Assembly (NCBI RefSeq): GCF_043555975.1
Contig: NZ_JBIGIA010000001.1
Coordinates: 515,814 to 579,813 of the forward strand
Length of the DNA: 64,000 bases
Source: Pelomonas nitida
Lineage (GTDB): Bacteria; Pseudomonadota; Gammaproteobacteria; Burkholderiales; Burkholderiaceae_C
Direction of reading: 5' to 3'
The notes beneath the pieces are model-generated. The model saw only the letters and a list, made by a program, of their open reading frames with translations, was not told the origin of the DNA and ran no database searches. Made by a program: the position numbers and the translations under genes. Below, piece after piece: positions 32,740-42,221 of the stretch. Numbering within the stretch: position 1 is the first letter of the stretch; every line of letters starts with the position of its first letter.

Positions 32740-35700
32740 ATGGACATGAACCGGAGGCAATTCTTCCGGGTGAGCGGTGCGGGGCTGGCGGCGTCCAGCC
32801 TTGTCGCACTGGGTTTTTCGCCGACGGCGGCTCTCGCCGAGGCACGTAACTTCAAGCTCTCCCGGGCCACAGAAACCCGCAACACCTGCCCGTACTGCTC
32901 GGTGGGTTGCGGCGTCATCATGTACAGCCTTGGCGACAAAGCCAAGAACGTCACCTCGTCGATCATCCACATCGAAGGTGACCCGGACCACCCCGTCAAC
33001 CGCGGCACGCTGTGCCCGAAGGGTGCCGGTCTGCTGGACTTCGTTCACAGCCCCAACCGGCTGAAGTTCCCTGAGATCCGCGAGCCGGGCAGCAAGGAAT
33101 GGAAGCGGGTCGGCTGGGACGAGGCCATGGATCGCCTCGTCAAGCTGATGAAGGCCGACCGTGACGCCAACTTCCAGGCCACCAACGCCGACGGCAAGAC
33201 CGTCAACCGCTGGCTGAGCACCGGCATGCTCTGCGCGAGCGCATCGTCCAACGAAGCGGGCTACATCACCCACAAGGCGATGCGCTCGTTGGGGATGCTC
33301 GTCTTCGACAACCAGGCGCGCGTTTGACACGCCCCGACGGTGGCCAGTCTGGCCCCGACGTTTGGGCGCGGTGCGATGACCAACCATTGGGTGGACATCA
33401 AGAACGCCGACCTCGTGCTGATCATGGGCGGCAATGCCGCCGAGGCCCACCCCTGCGGGTTCAAGTGGGTCATCGAAGCCAAGCACCACAACAAGGCCAA
33501 GCTGGTCGTCGTCGATCCGCGTTTCACGCGTTCGGCCGCGATGAGCGATTACTACGCGCCGATCCGCGCGGGGTCTGACATCGCCTTCCTGGGCGGCGTC
33601 ATCAACTACCTGCTGTCCAACGACAAGATCCAGCACGAGTACGTCAAGGCCTACACCAACGCCAGCTTCATCGTTGGCGAGGACTACAAGTTCGAGGACG
33701 GGCTGTTCAGCGGCTACGACGAAGCCAAGCGTCGCTACGACCCCAAGAGCTGGGGCTACGAGCTCGACGAGAAGGGCTTCGCGAAGGTCGACCCGACGAT
33801 GCAGCACCCGCGCTGCGTGCTCAACGTGATGAAGGCGCACTTCTCGCGTTACACGCCCGAGCAGGTCAGCAAGATCACCGGCACACCCACGGACAAGTTC
33901 CTGAAGGTGTGCGAGATGATCGCGGAGACCGCCAAGCCCAACAAGGTCATGACCATCATGTACGCCCTGGGCTGGACGCAGCACAGCCAGGGCTCGCAGA
34001 TGATCCGCACCGGCGCCATCATGCAGCTGCTGCTGGGCAACATCGGCCTGCCCGGCGGTGGCATGAATGCCTTGCGCGGCCACTCCAACATCCAGGGTCT
34101 GACCGACCTGGGCCTGCTCTCCACCTCGCTGACCGGCTACATGAGCCTGCCGCGCGAGACGGAGCAGGACCTGGCGACGTACTACAAGCCGCGCGCGATC
34201 AAGCCGCTGCGCCCGGGCCAGATGAGCTTCTGGCAGAACTACCCGAAGTTCTTCGTCAGCCAGCAGAAGGCGTGGTGGGGCAAGGCGGCCACGGCCGACA
34301 ACGAATGGGCCTACCACTACCTGCCGAAGTGGGACAAGGCCTATGACGTGCTGCAGGCCTTCGAGCTGATGAACCAGGGCAAGCTCAATGGCTACATCTG
34401 TCAGGGCTTCAACCCGGTCGGCTCGTTCCCGAACAAGAAGAAGATCGTCGCGGGCCTGTCCAAGCTCAAGTACCTCGTCATCATCGACCCGCTCAACACG
34501 GAGACCGCCGAGTTCTGGAAGAACTACGGTGAGCACAACGACGTGAACAGCGAAGAGATCCAGACGACCGTCTTCCGCTTCCCGAGCACCTGCTTCGCCG
34601 AGGAGGAGGGCTCGCTCACCAACTCCGGCCGCTGGCTGCAGTGGCACTGGAAGGGGGCCGAGCCTCCGGGCGAGGCCAAGGGCGACCCGGAAATCATCGC
34701 CCACCTGTTCACGCGCCTGAAGGCCGCGTACGCCAAGGACGGTGGTGCTTTCCCCGACCCCATCCTGAACCTCAGCTGGCCGTATCTGCAGCCGACCAAC
34801 CCGTCGGCCGAGGAGCTCGCCAAGGAGTACAACGGCAAGGCGCTCGTCGACCTGGTGGACCCCAAGGACCCGACCAAGGTGCTGGCCAAGGCGGGCGAGC
34901 AGCTCGCCGGTTTCGGCCTGCTGCGGGATGACGGCTCGACGTCGTCAGGTTGCTGGATCTACGCCGGCGCCTGGACGCAGGCCGGCAACCAGATGGCCCG
35001 TCGCGACAACGCCGACCCCTACGGCATCGGTCAGACGCTGAACTGGGCCTGGGCCTGGCCGGCCAACCGCCGCGTGCTCTACAACGCCGCGTCCTGCGAC
35101 ACCAACGGCAAGCCCTGGAACGCCAAGCGGCGCCTGGTGGGCTGGACGGGCGAGAAGTGGGCAGGCTCCGACGTGCCCGACATCCGCCCGGACGCCAATC
35201 CGACGGATGCCGACGCCGTGCGGCCGTTCATCATGACCGCCGAAGGTGTGGCGCGGCTGTTTGCGCCCACCGGCATGGCCGAAGGCCCACTGCCCGAGCA
35301 CTACGAGCCGTTCGAGACGCCGCTGGCGGCCAACCCCATGCACCCGAACAACGCCAAGGCCAAGAGCAATCCGGCCGCGCGCGTGTTCAAGGGCGACATG
35401 GAGGCCTTCGGCACGCCCAAGGACTTCCCGTACGTGGCCACGAGCTACCGCCTGACGGAGCATTTCCACTACTGGACCAAGAACGTGCGCACGTCGGCCG
35501 TCGTGCAGCCGCAGCAGTTTGTCGAAATCGGCGAGGAGCTGGCCAAGGAGAAGGGCGTCGCCAATGGCGACTGGGTCAAGGTGAGCAGCAACCGCGGCTT
35601 CATCAAGGCGGTCGCGGTGGTCTCCAAGCGCATCGCATCGCTGGATGTGGACGGCAAGCGCGTGCACACGGTCGGCCTGCCCAACCACTGGGGCTTCGTC

Positions 35701-35811
35701 GGGGTGGCAAAGCCCGGGTATCTCGTGAACACGTTGACCCCCTTCGTGGGCGACGCGAACACGCAGACGCCCGAGTTCAAGAGCTTCACCGTCAACCTCG
35801 AAAAGGCCTGA
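32740..35811 (+). CDS. fdnG: Selenocysteine-containing formate dehydrogenase, catalytic subunit (UGA at codon 196 read as Sec)
   Basis: 1023 residues if the in-frame TGA at 33325-33327 is read as selenocysteine; the reading frame continues without any shift through RV-Sec-HAPTVA. The Sec lies at residue 196, the same number as in E. coli FdnG. A twin-arginine signal (MNRRQFFRVSGAG) exports the folded enzyme. The [4Fe-4S] cysteines are Cys50, 53, 57 and 92 (CPYCSVGC, LCPKGAG); the rest binds bis-MGD molybdenum/tungsten cofactor. It oxidises formate to CO2. SD AGGAGA precedes ATG 32740. A conventional caller would split it into two genes at 33327. The whole Sec machinery lies downstream. Confidence 0.95.
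33325..33360 (+). promoter_or_regulatory. UGA codon and SECIS-like hairpin of fdnG
   Basis: The Sec UGA is 33325-33327. Ten bases further a stem forms: CGG (33338-33340), an unpaired U (33341) and GGCC (33342-33345) pair with GGCC (33351-33354) and CCG (33355-33357), leaving an AGUCU apical loop. The E. coli fdhF/fdnG SECIS has the same plan (GG, bulged U, stem, GGUCU loop), the bulged U and loop bases being the SelB contacts. Confidence 0.75.
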
Positions 35812-35821
35812 GGAGTCCGGC

Positions 35822-36712
35822 ATGTCATCACTTCAATCCCTGGACATCGCCAAGCGCTCCGCCACCACGACGCCCAGCACCCAGGCCCGCAAGACCATCG
35901 AGGTCGCCAAGCTCATCGACGTGTCGTCCTGCATCGGCTGCAAGGCCTGCCAGGTCGCCTGCATGCAGTGGAACGACCTGCGTGACGAGGTGGGCGAGAA
36001 CCACGGCACCTACGACAACCCGCGCGACCTCTCGGCCCAGAGCTGGACGGTCATGCGGTACTCGGAGGTCGAGGTCGAAAAGGACAAGCTCGAGTGGCTG
36101 ATCCGCAAGGACGGCTGCATGCACTGTGACGACCCGGGCTGCCTCAAGAGCTGCCCGGCGCCGGGTGCCATCGTGAAATACGCGAACGGCATCGTCGACT
36201 TCATCTCCGAGCACTGCGTGGGTTGCGGCAACTGCGTGACGGGCTGCCCGTTCGATGTGCCGCGCATCTCCAAGGTGGACAGCAAGGCCTACAAGTGCAG
36301 CCTGTGCTCCGACCGCGTCGGCGTGGGCCTGGAGCCGGCCTGTGCCAAGGCCTGCCCGACCGGCGCGATCCGCTTCGGCACCAAGGAGGACATGCTGGAC
36401 TTCGGCGCCGAACGCGTGACCGACCTGCAGGAGCGCGGCTATGCCAACGCCGGGGTCTACGACCCGCCGGGCGTCGGTGGCACCCACGTCGTCTACGTGC
36501 TGCAGCATGCCGACAAGCCGGAGCTCTACCACGGCCTGCCGGCTGATCCTAAGATCAGCCCGCTGGTGTCGCTGTGGAAGGGCGTGGCCAAGCCGCTGGC
36601 GGTTGCCGCCATGATCGGTGCGGCCGTTGCCGGCTTCTTCCATTACACCCGTGTCGGTCCCATCGAGTCCAAGGACGAGACGCCCGACAGCGAACCCGCC
36701 GAGAAGGTCTGA
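35822..36712 (+). CDS. fdnH: Formate dehydrogenase iron-sulfur (beta) subunit
   Basis: 296 residues with four [4Fe-4S] cysteine clusters: CIGCKACQVAC, CMHCDDPGCLKSCP, CVGCGNCVTGCP and CSLCSDRVG with the later ACAKACP. A single C-terminal membrane helix (AVAAMIGAAVAGFF) anchors it, as in FdnH/FdoH. It carries electrons from the Sec/Mo subunit to the cytochrome b subunit on the periplasmic side. It starts 10 bp after fdnG with SD GAGGAG. Confidence 0.95.
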   Translation: MSSLQSLDIAKRSATTTPSTQARKTIEVAKLIDVSSCIGCKACQVACMQWNDLRDEVGENHGTYDNPRDLSAQSWTVMRYSEVEVEKDKLEWLIRKDGCMHCDDPGCLKSCPAPGAIVKYANGIVDFISEHCVGCGNCVTGCPFDVPRISKVDSKAYKCSLCSDRVGVGLEPACAKACPTGAIRFGTKEDMLDFGAERVTDLQERGYANAGVYDPPGVGGTHVVYVLQHADKPELYHGLPADPKISPLVSLWKGVAKPLAVAAMIGAAVAGFFHYTRVGPIESKDETPDSEPAEKV

Positions 36713-36724
36713 GGAGGACGCATC

Positions 36725-37348
36725 ATGGGTATCCGCTACCTGCCGCGCTACAGCGCGAGCGAGCGCACCAACCACTGGTTGATCGTGCTTTTCTTCATCG
36801 GCGCGGCCCTCTCGGGTCTGGCCTTCTTCCACCCTAGCCTGTTCTTCCTGTCGGCCTTCGTCGGCGGCGGCACCTGGGCGCGCATCCTGCATCCCTTCAT
36901 GGGCCTGCTGATGGCGCTGTGCTTCCTCGTCATGTTCATGCGCCTGTGGCGCCACAACGTGATGACGGCGGCCGACCGGGAATGGATGAAGCACAGCGCC
37001 CAGATGCTGCGCGGCGACAAGAGCGGCATGCCGCCAGCCGGCCGCTACAACGGCGGCCAGAAGCAGGTGTTCTGGGTCATGGCCACCAGCCTGGCCGTGC
37101 TGGTGTTGACGGGGTTCATGTTCTGGCAGCCGTGGTTTGCCAACGCCTTCCCCATCCTGCTGCGTCGCATCGCCGTGCTGCTGCACGCGTTCTCGGCGAC
37201 GGTGCTGGTGATCTCGGTCATCGTCCACGTATATGCCGCGATCTGGGTCAAGGGCACCATCCGCGCGATGACGCGCGGTACGGTCACCGAGGGCTGGGCG
37301 CGTCAGAATCACCCCCTGTGGCACCGCGAGATGACAGGCAAGCAGTGA
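36725..37348 (+). CDS. fdnI: Formate dehydrogenase cytochrome b556 (gamma) subunit
   Basis: 207 residues with four membrane helices and the family start YLPRYSASERTNHWLIVLFF. Histidines in the helices (NHW, ILHPFMG, LLHAFSA, VIVHVYA) are the expected heme b ligands. It passes electrons from FdnH to the quinone pool. It starts 12 bp after fdnH with SD GGAGGA. Its stop overlaps the GTG start of fdhE (GTGA). Confidence 0.94.
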   Translation: MGIRYLPRYSASERTNHWLIVLFFIGAALSGLAFFHPSLFFLSAFVGGGTWARILHPFMGLLMALCFLVMFMRLWRHNVMTAADREWMKHSAQMLRGDKSGMPPAGRYNGGQKQVFWVMATSLAVLVLTGFMFWQPWFANAFPILLRRIAVLLHAFSATVLVISVIVHVYAAIWVKGTIRAMTRGTVTEGWARQNHPLWHREMTGKQ

Positions 37349-38343
37349 CTTCGACGAGCTCCCAGAAGGTCCTCAGCCCCGAAGAAATCGCCGTCCGTGC
37401 AGGCGAGCAGCTGACCTTCCTGCACCTGCCCGAGCCTGGCGTCTTCGCCGCGCGGGCGGTGCGGTTGCGCCAGCTGGCCGCCGGCCATGCGATGCGCGAC
37501 TTCCTGCTGTTCGCGGCCGAGCTGGCCGATGCGCAGCACCGCGCGCTCACGTCGGCTGTTGCCGTGCCGCTGCCGACTGCCGAGGAGGTCGACGCCGCAG
37601 CGCGGGCCGGCGTGCCGCTGCTGCCGGCCGAGACCTGGCCGCGTGCCGCAGTCTGGCGTGACTCGCTGCGCGCCCTGCTGCAAGACCTGGCCAAGCATCT
37701 GGCCGAAGGCCCGGCGCGCGCCGCCGCATCGCAGCTTGCCGCCGCGAGTGACGAGTATCTCGAGACGCAGGCTGGCCGGCTGCTGGCCGGCATCATGCTG
37801 GGGCTGGACATGGCCGCCGCGCCGCTGATCGCTGCCGGCCTGCAACTGCACTGGGTGCGCCTGGCGCAGCAGACGTCGGCGGCGCACGTGGGCGGTCCTG
37901 TGGCGCCGTTCGGTCGTGTCGACGATGCCACCGTCTGCCCCTGCTGCGGCTCGCGCCCGGTCGCGTCGGTCGAGCGGCTGGGCAGTGACGGCGCGCGCTA
38001 CCTGGCCTGCGCCCTGTGCGCGACGCAGTGGCATTACGTGCGCATCAAGTGCACGCATTGCCAGAGCACCAAGGGCATTTCGCTGCAAAACCTCGTGGCG
38101 GCCGATGCCGCCGCCGGGGAAACGCAGCCGGCGATTCAGGCCGAGTGCTGCAGCGAATGCGGCCATTACCTGAAGCTCATGCACCCGGCGCGCGACAACG
38201 GCATCGAGCCCGTCGCCGACGACCTCGCGACGCTGACGCTGGACCTCCTCGTCAGCGAGGAAGGCCAGCAACGCCACGGCCTCAACCTGCTGCTGCTGTT
38301 CGGCGAGCCTGACGAAGCCCCGCCACCCGGACGGGGACACTGA
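37345..38343 (+). CDS. fdhE: Formate dehydrogenase accessory protein FdhE
   Basis: 332 residues from a GTG that overlaps the fdnI stop. The C-terminal half has four CxxC rubredoxin-like metal sites: CPCCGS, CALCATQW, CTHCQS and CSECGHY. FdhE is a cytosolic factor needed for activity of respiratory formate dehydrogenases and binds the catalytic subunit. The open frame continues upstream to 36919 inside fdnI, but the coupled GTG is the only sensible start. Its stop overlaps the selA ATG (TGATG). Confidence 0.93.
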   Translation: MTSTSSQKVLSPEEIAVRAGEQLTFLHLPEPGVFAARAVRLRQLAAGHAMRDFLLFAAELADAQHRALTSAVAVPLPTAEEVDAAARAGVPLLPAETWPRAAVWRDSLRALLQDLAKHLAEGPARAAASQLAAASDEYLETQAGRLLAGIMLGLDMAAAPLIAAGLQLHWVRLAQQTSAAHVGGPVAPFGRVDDATVCPCCGSRPVASVERLGSDGARYLACALCATQWHYVRIKCTHCQSTKGISLQNLVAADAAAGETQPAIQAECCSECGHYLKLMHPARDNGIEPVADDLATLTLDLLVSEEGQQRHGLNLLLLFGEPDEAPPPGRGH

Positions 38344-39767
38344 TGAACGCGCCCGACGAATCCGTGGTTCACGGTTCCAAGGCCAGCCCCAAGGACCTCC
38401 CCGCCCTGGACAGGGTGCTGCGTGACTGCGCGGGCGTTGTGGCCGAGCACGGCCACACGCTCGTCGCGCGCGAGGCGAGGGCGTTGCTGGACGGCCTTCG
38501 GGCCCGCGCCATCGCGGGCGAGCTGATGCTGGCCGAGCTGGCGTTGCTGCCGCAGGCGCTGGCCGCCCGCGTGGCGGCGCGCATGCAACCGGCGATGCGG
38601 CCGGTGGTCAACCTGACCGGCACGGTCATCCACACCAATCTCGGCCGCGCGCTGCTGGCCGATGCCGCGCTGCACCAGGTGCTGGCGTTGATGGGCTCGC
38701 CCAACAACCTCGAATACGACCTGGCCAGCGGCAGCCGCGGCGACCGTGATGACCTCATCGAAGACCTGCTGTGCGAGCTGACCGGCGCCGAGGCGGCCAC
38801 GGTGGTCAACAACAACGCTGCCGCCGTGCTGCTGGGCATCGCCGCGCTGGCCGGTGGGCGTGAGGCCATCGTCTCGCGCGGTGAGCTGGTCGAGATCGGC
38901 GGGGCGTTCCGCATGCCTGACGTGATGAGCGCGGCCGGGGCCACGCTCGTGGAAGTGGGCACGACGAACCGCACGCATCCGCGCGATTACGCGGGGGCCA
39001 TCTCGCCGCGCACCGGGCTCATCGTCAAGGTCCACACCAGCAACTACGCGGTGCAGGGCTTCACGGCGTCGGTGGACGAGGCGACGCTCGCTCCCATCGC
39101 GCACGCGGCCGGCGTGCCGCTGATGACCGACCTGGGCAGCGGTGCGCTTGTCGACCTGTCGACATGGGGGCTGCCGGCCGAGCCGCTGCCGCAGGCCATG
39201 CTGGCCGCGGGTTGCGACGTGGTCACCTTCAGTGGCGACAAGCTGCTGGGCGGCCCGCAGGCCGGCCTCATCGTCGGCAGCAAGGCGGCCGTGGGCCGCA
39301 TCCGCAAGTTCCCGATGAAGCGGGCGCTGCGCCTGTCCAAGCTGCCGTTCGCGGCGCTGGAAGCCACGCTGCGCCTGTACCTGCGGCCCGAGCGGCTGGT
39401 GCAGGACCTGCCGACGCTGCGCCTGCTCACGCGGCCGCAGGCGCAGATCCAGGCGCTGGCGGCGCAGCTGGCGCCGGTCGTGGCGGCGGCCGTCCAGCCT
39501 CGCTTCAGCGTCGAGCCGGTGGCGCTGCAGAGCCAGATCGGCTCGGGTTCGTTGCCGGTCGAGCGCTTGCCTTCTGCCGGCCTCGCACTGCGAGCGGTGG
39601 ACGGCCGCGGGCGCACGTTGGAGGCGCTGGTCACGGCGCTGCGTGCGCTGCCGCGCCCGGTCATCGGCCGTTTGAATGATGACCGTCTGCTGCTGGACCT
39701 GCGCTGCCTGGAAGACCCGGCGCAGCTGACGTCGCAGTTGCCGGCCCTGACGGAGTCGCTGACATGA
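38343..39767 (+). CDS. selA: L-seryl-tRNA(Sec) selenium transferase
   Basis: 474 residues, the usual length. This PLP enzyme converts seryl-tRNA(Sec) to selenocysteyl-tRNA(Sec) with selenophosphate. Recognisable parts are VINLTG-like VVNLTGTVIHTNLGRALL, NNLEYDLASGSRG and the PLP site FSGDKLLGGPQAG with Lys300. It overlaps fdhE and selB by 1-4 bp, so Sec synthesis is cotranscribed with its main client. selD, which makes the selenophosphate donor, is not in the window. Confidence 0.96.
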   Translation: MNAPDESVVHGSKASPKDLPALDRVLRDCAGVVAEHGHTLVAREARALLDGLRARAIAGELMLAELALLPQALAARVAARMQPAMRPVVNLTGTVIHTNLGRALLADAALHQVLALMGSPNNLEYDLASGSRGDRDDLIEDLLCELTGAEAATVVNNNAAAVLLGIAALAGGREAIVSRGELVEIGGAFRMPDVMSAAGATLVEVGTTNRTHPRDYAGAISPRTGLIVKVHTSNYAVQGFTASVDEATLAPIAHAAGVPLMTDLGSGALVDLSTWGLPAEPLPQAMLAAGCDVVTFSGDKLLGGPQAGLIVGSKAAVGRIRKFPMKRALRLSKLPFAALEATLRLYLRPERLVQDLPTLRLLTRPQAQIQALAAQLAPVVAAAVQPRFSVEPVALQSQIGSGSLPVERLPSAGLALRAVDGRGRTLEALVTALRALPRPVIGRLNDDRLLLDLRCLEDPAQLTSQLPALTESLT

Positions 39768-41656
39768 TCATCGGCACCGCCGGGCATATCGACCACGGCA
39801 AGACCACGCTCGTGCGCGCGCTCACGGGCGTCGACACCGACCGGCTGCCGGAGGAAAAGGCGCGCGGCATCAGCATCGAGCTGGGCTATGCCTACCTCGA
39901 CGTGCCGCCCGGCAGCGGCCTGCCCGCGGGTCAGTCGGCGCCGGAGCGCCTGGGCTTCATCGACGTGCCCGGCCACGAGAAGCTCGTGCACACCATGCTG
40001 GCGGGCGCCAGCGGCATCGATTTCGCGCTGCTGCTGGTGGCGGCGGACGACGGCGTCATGCCGCAGACGCGTGAGCACCTGGCGGTGCTCAGCCTGCTGG
40101 GCGTCACGCAGGGCATCGTCGCCATCACCAAGGCCGACCGCGCCGAGCCGGCGCGCATCGCCGCGCTGACCGAAGACATCCGCGCGCTGCTGGTCGGCAC
40201 GGGGCTGGACGACGCGCCGGTCGTCGCCGTGTCGGCGCCCACGGGGCAGGGCGTGGCCGAACTGCGCGAACGCCTCTTCAACACGGCCCGCCGTCTGCCG
40301 TCGCGGCATGTGCACGGGCTGGCGCCGCGGCTGGCGGTGGACCGTGCCTTCACGCTCGACGGTGTCGGCACGGTCGTGACCGGCACGCTGCATGCCGGCG
40401 AAATCGCCGTGGGCGACGAGTTGCAACTCAGCGGCTCGCGCGCCCGCGTGCGCAGCCTGCATGCACAGAACCGCTCGGTCGAGCGCGCCCACGCCGGCCA
40501 GCGCTGCGCGGTGGCGCTGGCCGGCATCGAGAAGCAGCAGGCGCCGCGCGGTGCCTGGCTGACGGCGCCCCATGTGGCGCTGACGACCGAGCGGCTGGAT
40601 GCGCAGCTGCGCCTGTGGCCCGGCGAAGCGCGGCCGCTGCGATCGGGGGCTCGAGTGCACCTGCACCTGGGCGCGCAGGACGTCATGGCCAGCGTGGCCG
40701 TGCTGGACGGCGACCTCATCGAGCCCGGTGCGTCGGCCCGCGTGCAGCTCGTCTGCCATGCGCCGGTGGGGGCGTGGCGGGGCGACCGCCTCGTGCTGCG
40801 CGACGCGGGCGCCACGCGCACGCTGGCCGGTGGCAGTGTGCTCGACCCGTTCGCGCCCACCCGCTATCGCCGCACGCTTGAACGCCTGTCCGAGCTGGAT
40901 GCCTGCTCGCAGCCCACGCTGGCCCGGCGCCGCGAGCGGCTGCTGACGCTGTCGGCGCTGGGCCTGGACCTGGCCCGCTTCGCGCAGGCCGAGGGCCTGG
41001 CCGAGCCGCTGCAGGGCTGGGCGCTGGGTGAGGACGCGGGTGCCGCGCTGACGACCTGCCTGTGCGGCATGCTGGCCGACTACCACGCCAAGTCGCCGGA
41101 CGAGCTGGGCCCGGATGCCGCCCGGCTGCGCCGACTGGTGGCGCCGCGCATGGCCGAGGCGCTGTGGCGCGACGTGCTGGCCGAGCTGCGCGACGGCGGG
41201 CGCATTGCCGTGCGCGGCGCCTTCGTGCACCTGCCGGAACATGGTGTGCGCCTGTCGGCCGCCGAGCAGCGCATCGCGCAGAAGGTGGCGCCCAAGCTGG
41301 CCATGGCGGGCGCCGAAGGGGCCTGGGCGCGCGATCTCGCCAAGGACTGCGGCGAGCCCGAGGCGCTGATGCGCACCACGCTCGCGCGGCTGGCTCAGCA
41401 GGGAGAACTTCACCAGGTCGTGAAGGACTTGTACGTGGACACGGCCACGATGACCCGCCTGGCCGCTACAGTGCGGCGTCTGGCGGGAGAGGCCGGCCAT
41501 GTGGCCGCCGCTGCCTTCCGCGATGCGACGGGGCTGGGCCGCAAGCGCGCCATCCAGCTGCTGGAGCATTTCGACCGCGTGGGCCTGCTGCGCCGCGTGG
41601 GAGACGAACACCGCCTGCGCGCGGACAGCACGCTGTTCGCCGCAGCCGATCAATGA
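39764..41656 (+). CDS. selB: Selenocysteine-specific elongation factor
   Basis: 630 residues. The N-terminal GTPase domain has GHIDHGKTTL (7-16), DVPGHE and TKAD; EF-Tu-like domains II-III follow. The C-terminal third is the winged-helix array that binds SECIS RNA, ending in DATGLGRKRAIQLLEHFDRVGLLRRVGDEHRL. It delivers Sec-tRNA to the UGA in fdnG. It overlaps selA by 4 bp (ATGA), and its stop ends one base before tRNA-Sec. Confidence 0.96.
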   Translation: MIIGTAGHIDHGKTTLVRALTGVDTDRLPEEKARGISIELGYAYLDVPPGSGLPAGQSAPERLGFIDVPGHEKLVHTMLAGASGIDFALLLVAADDGVMPQTREHLAVLSLLGVTQGIVAITKADRAEPARIAALTEDIRALLVGTGLDDAPVVAVSAPTGQGVAELRERLFNTARRLPSRHVHGLAPRLAVDRAFTLDGVGTVVTGTLHAGEIAVGDELQLSGSRARVRSLHAQNRSVERAHAGQRCAVALAGIEKQQAPRGAWLTAPHVALTTERLDAQLRLWPGEARPLRSGARVHLHLGAQDVMASVAVLDGDLIEPGASARVQLVCHAPVGAWRGDRLVLRDAGATRTLAGGSVLDPFAPTRYRRTLERLSELDACSQPTLARRRERLLTLSALGLDLARFAQAEGLAEPLQGWALGEDAGAALTTCLCGMLADYHAKSPDELGPDAARLRRLVAPRMAEALWRDVLAELRDGGRIAVRGAFVHLPEHGVRLSAAEQRIAQKVAPKLAMAGAEGAWARDLAKDCGEPEALMRTTLARLAQQGELHQVVKDLYVDTATMTRLAATVRRLAGEAGHVAAAAFRDATGLGRKRAIQLLEHFDRVGLLRRVGDEHRLRADSTLFAAADQ

Positions 41657-41657
41657 T

Positions 41658-41753
41658 GGAAAGAGAACGACACCGGTGTGTCGGCCGGGCTTCAAACCCG
41701 GTGGGTGGCGCCACGCGTCGCCGGGTGGGTTCGACTCCCTCCTCTTTCCGCCA
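41658..41753 (+). tRNA. selC: tRNA-Sec (anticodon UCA)
   Basis: 96 nt including encoded CCA. The acceptor is an 8-bp stem GGAAAGAG/CTCTTTCC, the anticodon TCA is at 41692-41694 in a CTTCAAA loop, there is a long variable arm, and the T-arm has GGGTTCGACTCCC. The eight-base acceptor stem and UCA anticodon are diagnostic for bacterial tRNA-Sec. The gene sits 1 bp after selB and 30 bp before the next gene, so it is probably cut out of a polycistronic transcript. Confidence 0.97.
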
Positions 41754-41783
41754 CGCCCGCGCGCGCATGGCCGCAGCGTCGCC

Positions 41784-42221
41784 ATGCTGATCGCGGGCGC
41801 CGAACTGCCCGAGGCCCTCTGGTACTGGGTCGATGACCAGACCTGGGCCGCGCCGCTGCCCGGCGGCCAGGTGCGCATCGGCATCACCGCGCTGGGCCTC
41901 AAGGCCTCAGGCGACATCTACATGTGCCGCCCCAAGCCTGTGGGCAGCGACGTGGTGCAGGGGCGCTCCGTCGGCGTGGTGGAGCTGGCCAAGTCGGTCG
42001 TTGCCGTGAAGTCGCCGTTGTCCGGCATCGTCACGCGCGTGAACGACGCGCTCGAGGCCCGGCCGGAACTGGTGCATCAGTCTCCGTACGACGCGGGCTG
42101 GCTCGTCGAGCTGTCGCCGTCGCGGCTGGAGGCCGAGCGCGCCGCCCTCGTCACCGGCGAGGCGGCCCTGGCCGAGGTGATGGGCCGCTGGGCGCGGCTC
42201 AACCGGCTGGACGCCGCCTGA
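41784..42221 (+). CDS. GcvH-like lipoyl carrier protein in the selenium operon
   Basis: 145 residues. The fold and motifs match glycine cleavage H protein: VRIGITALGLKASGDI, GVVELAKSVVAVKSPLSG with the expected lipoylated Lys70, and PELVHQSPYDAGWLVEL. No gcvT or gcvP lies in the window, so a role in glycine cleavage is doubtful. H-like proteins (LbpA) also serve as lipoate carriers in sulfur oxidation, where dsrE and tusA genes adjoin; here a dsrE-like gene follows with a TGATG overlap. A role in carrying selenium or sulfur intermediates is my inference. The start ATG lies 30 bp after selC. Confidence 0.82.
   Translation: MLIAGAELPEALWYWVDDQTWAAPLPGGQVRIGITALGLKASGDIYMCRPKPVGSDVVQGRSVGVVELAKSVVAVKSPLSGIVTRVNDALEARPELVHQSPYDAGWLVELSPSRLEAERAALVTGEAALAEVMGRWARLNRLDAA

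Noticed and set aside
33325..33340. Nonsense mutation or frameshift making fdnG a pseudogene
   Set aside because: The TGA is exactly at the Sec position, the frame continues, a SECIS-like hairpin follows, and selA, selB and tRNA-Sec are in the same operon.
32662..34704. 680-residue minus-strand frame opposite fdnG
   Set aside because: It is antisense to a highly conserved formate dehydrogenase, has no recognisable domain and a biased composition.
41784..42221. Glycine cleavage H protein proper (gcvH)
   Set aside because: The fold is right, but there is no gcvT or gcvP nearby and it is coupled to selenium genes and a DsrE-like gene, so I call it GcvH-like only.
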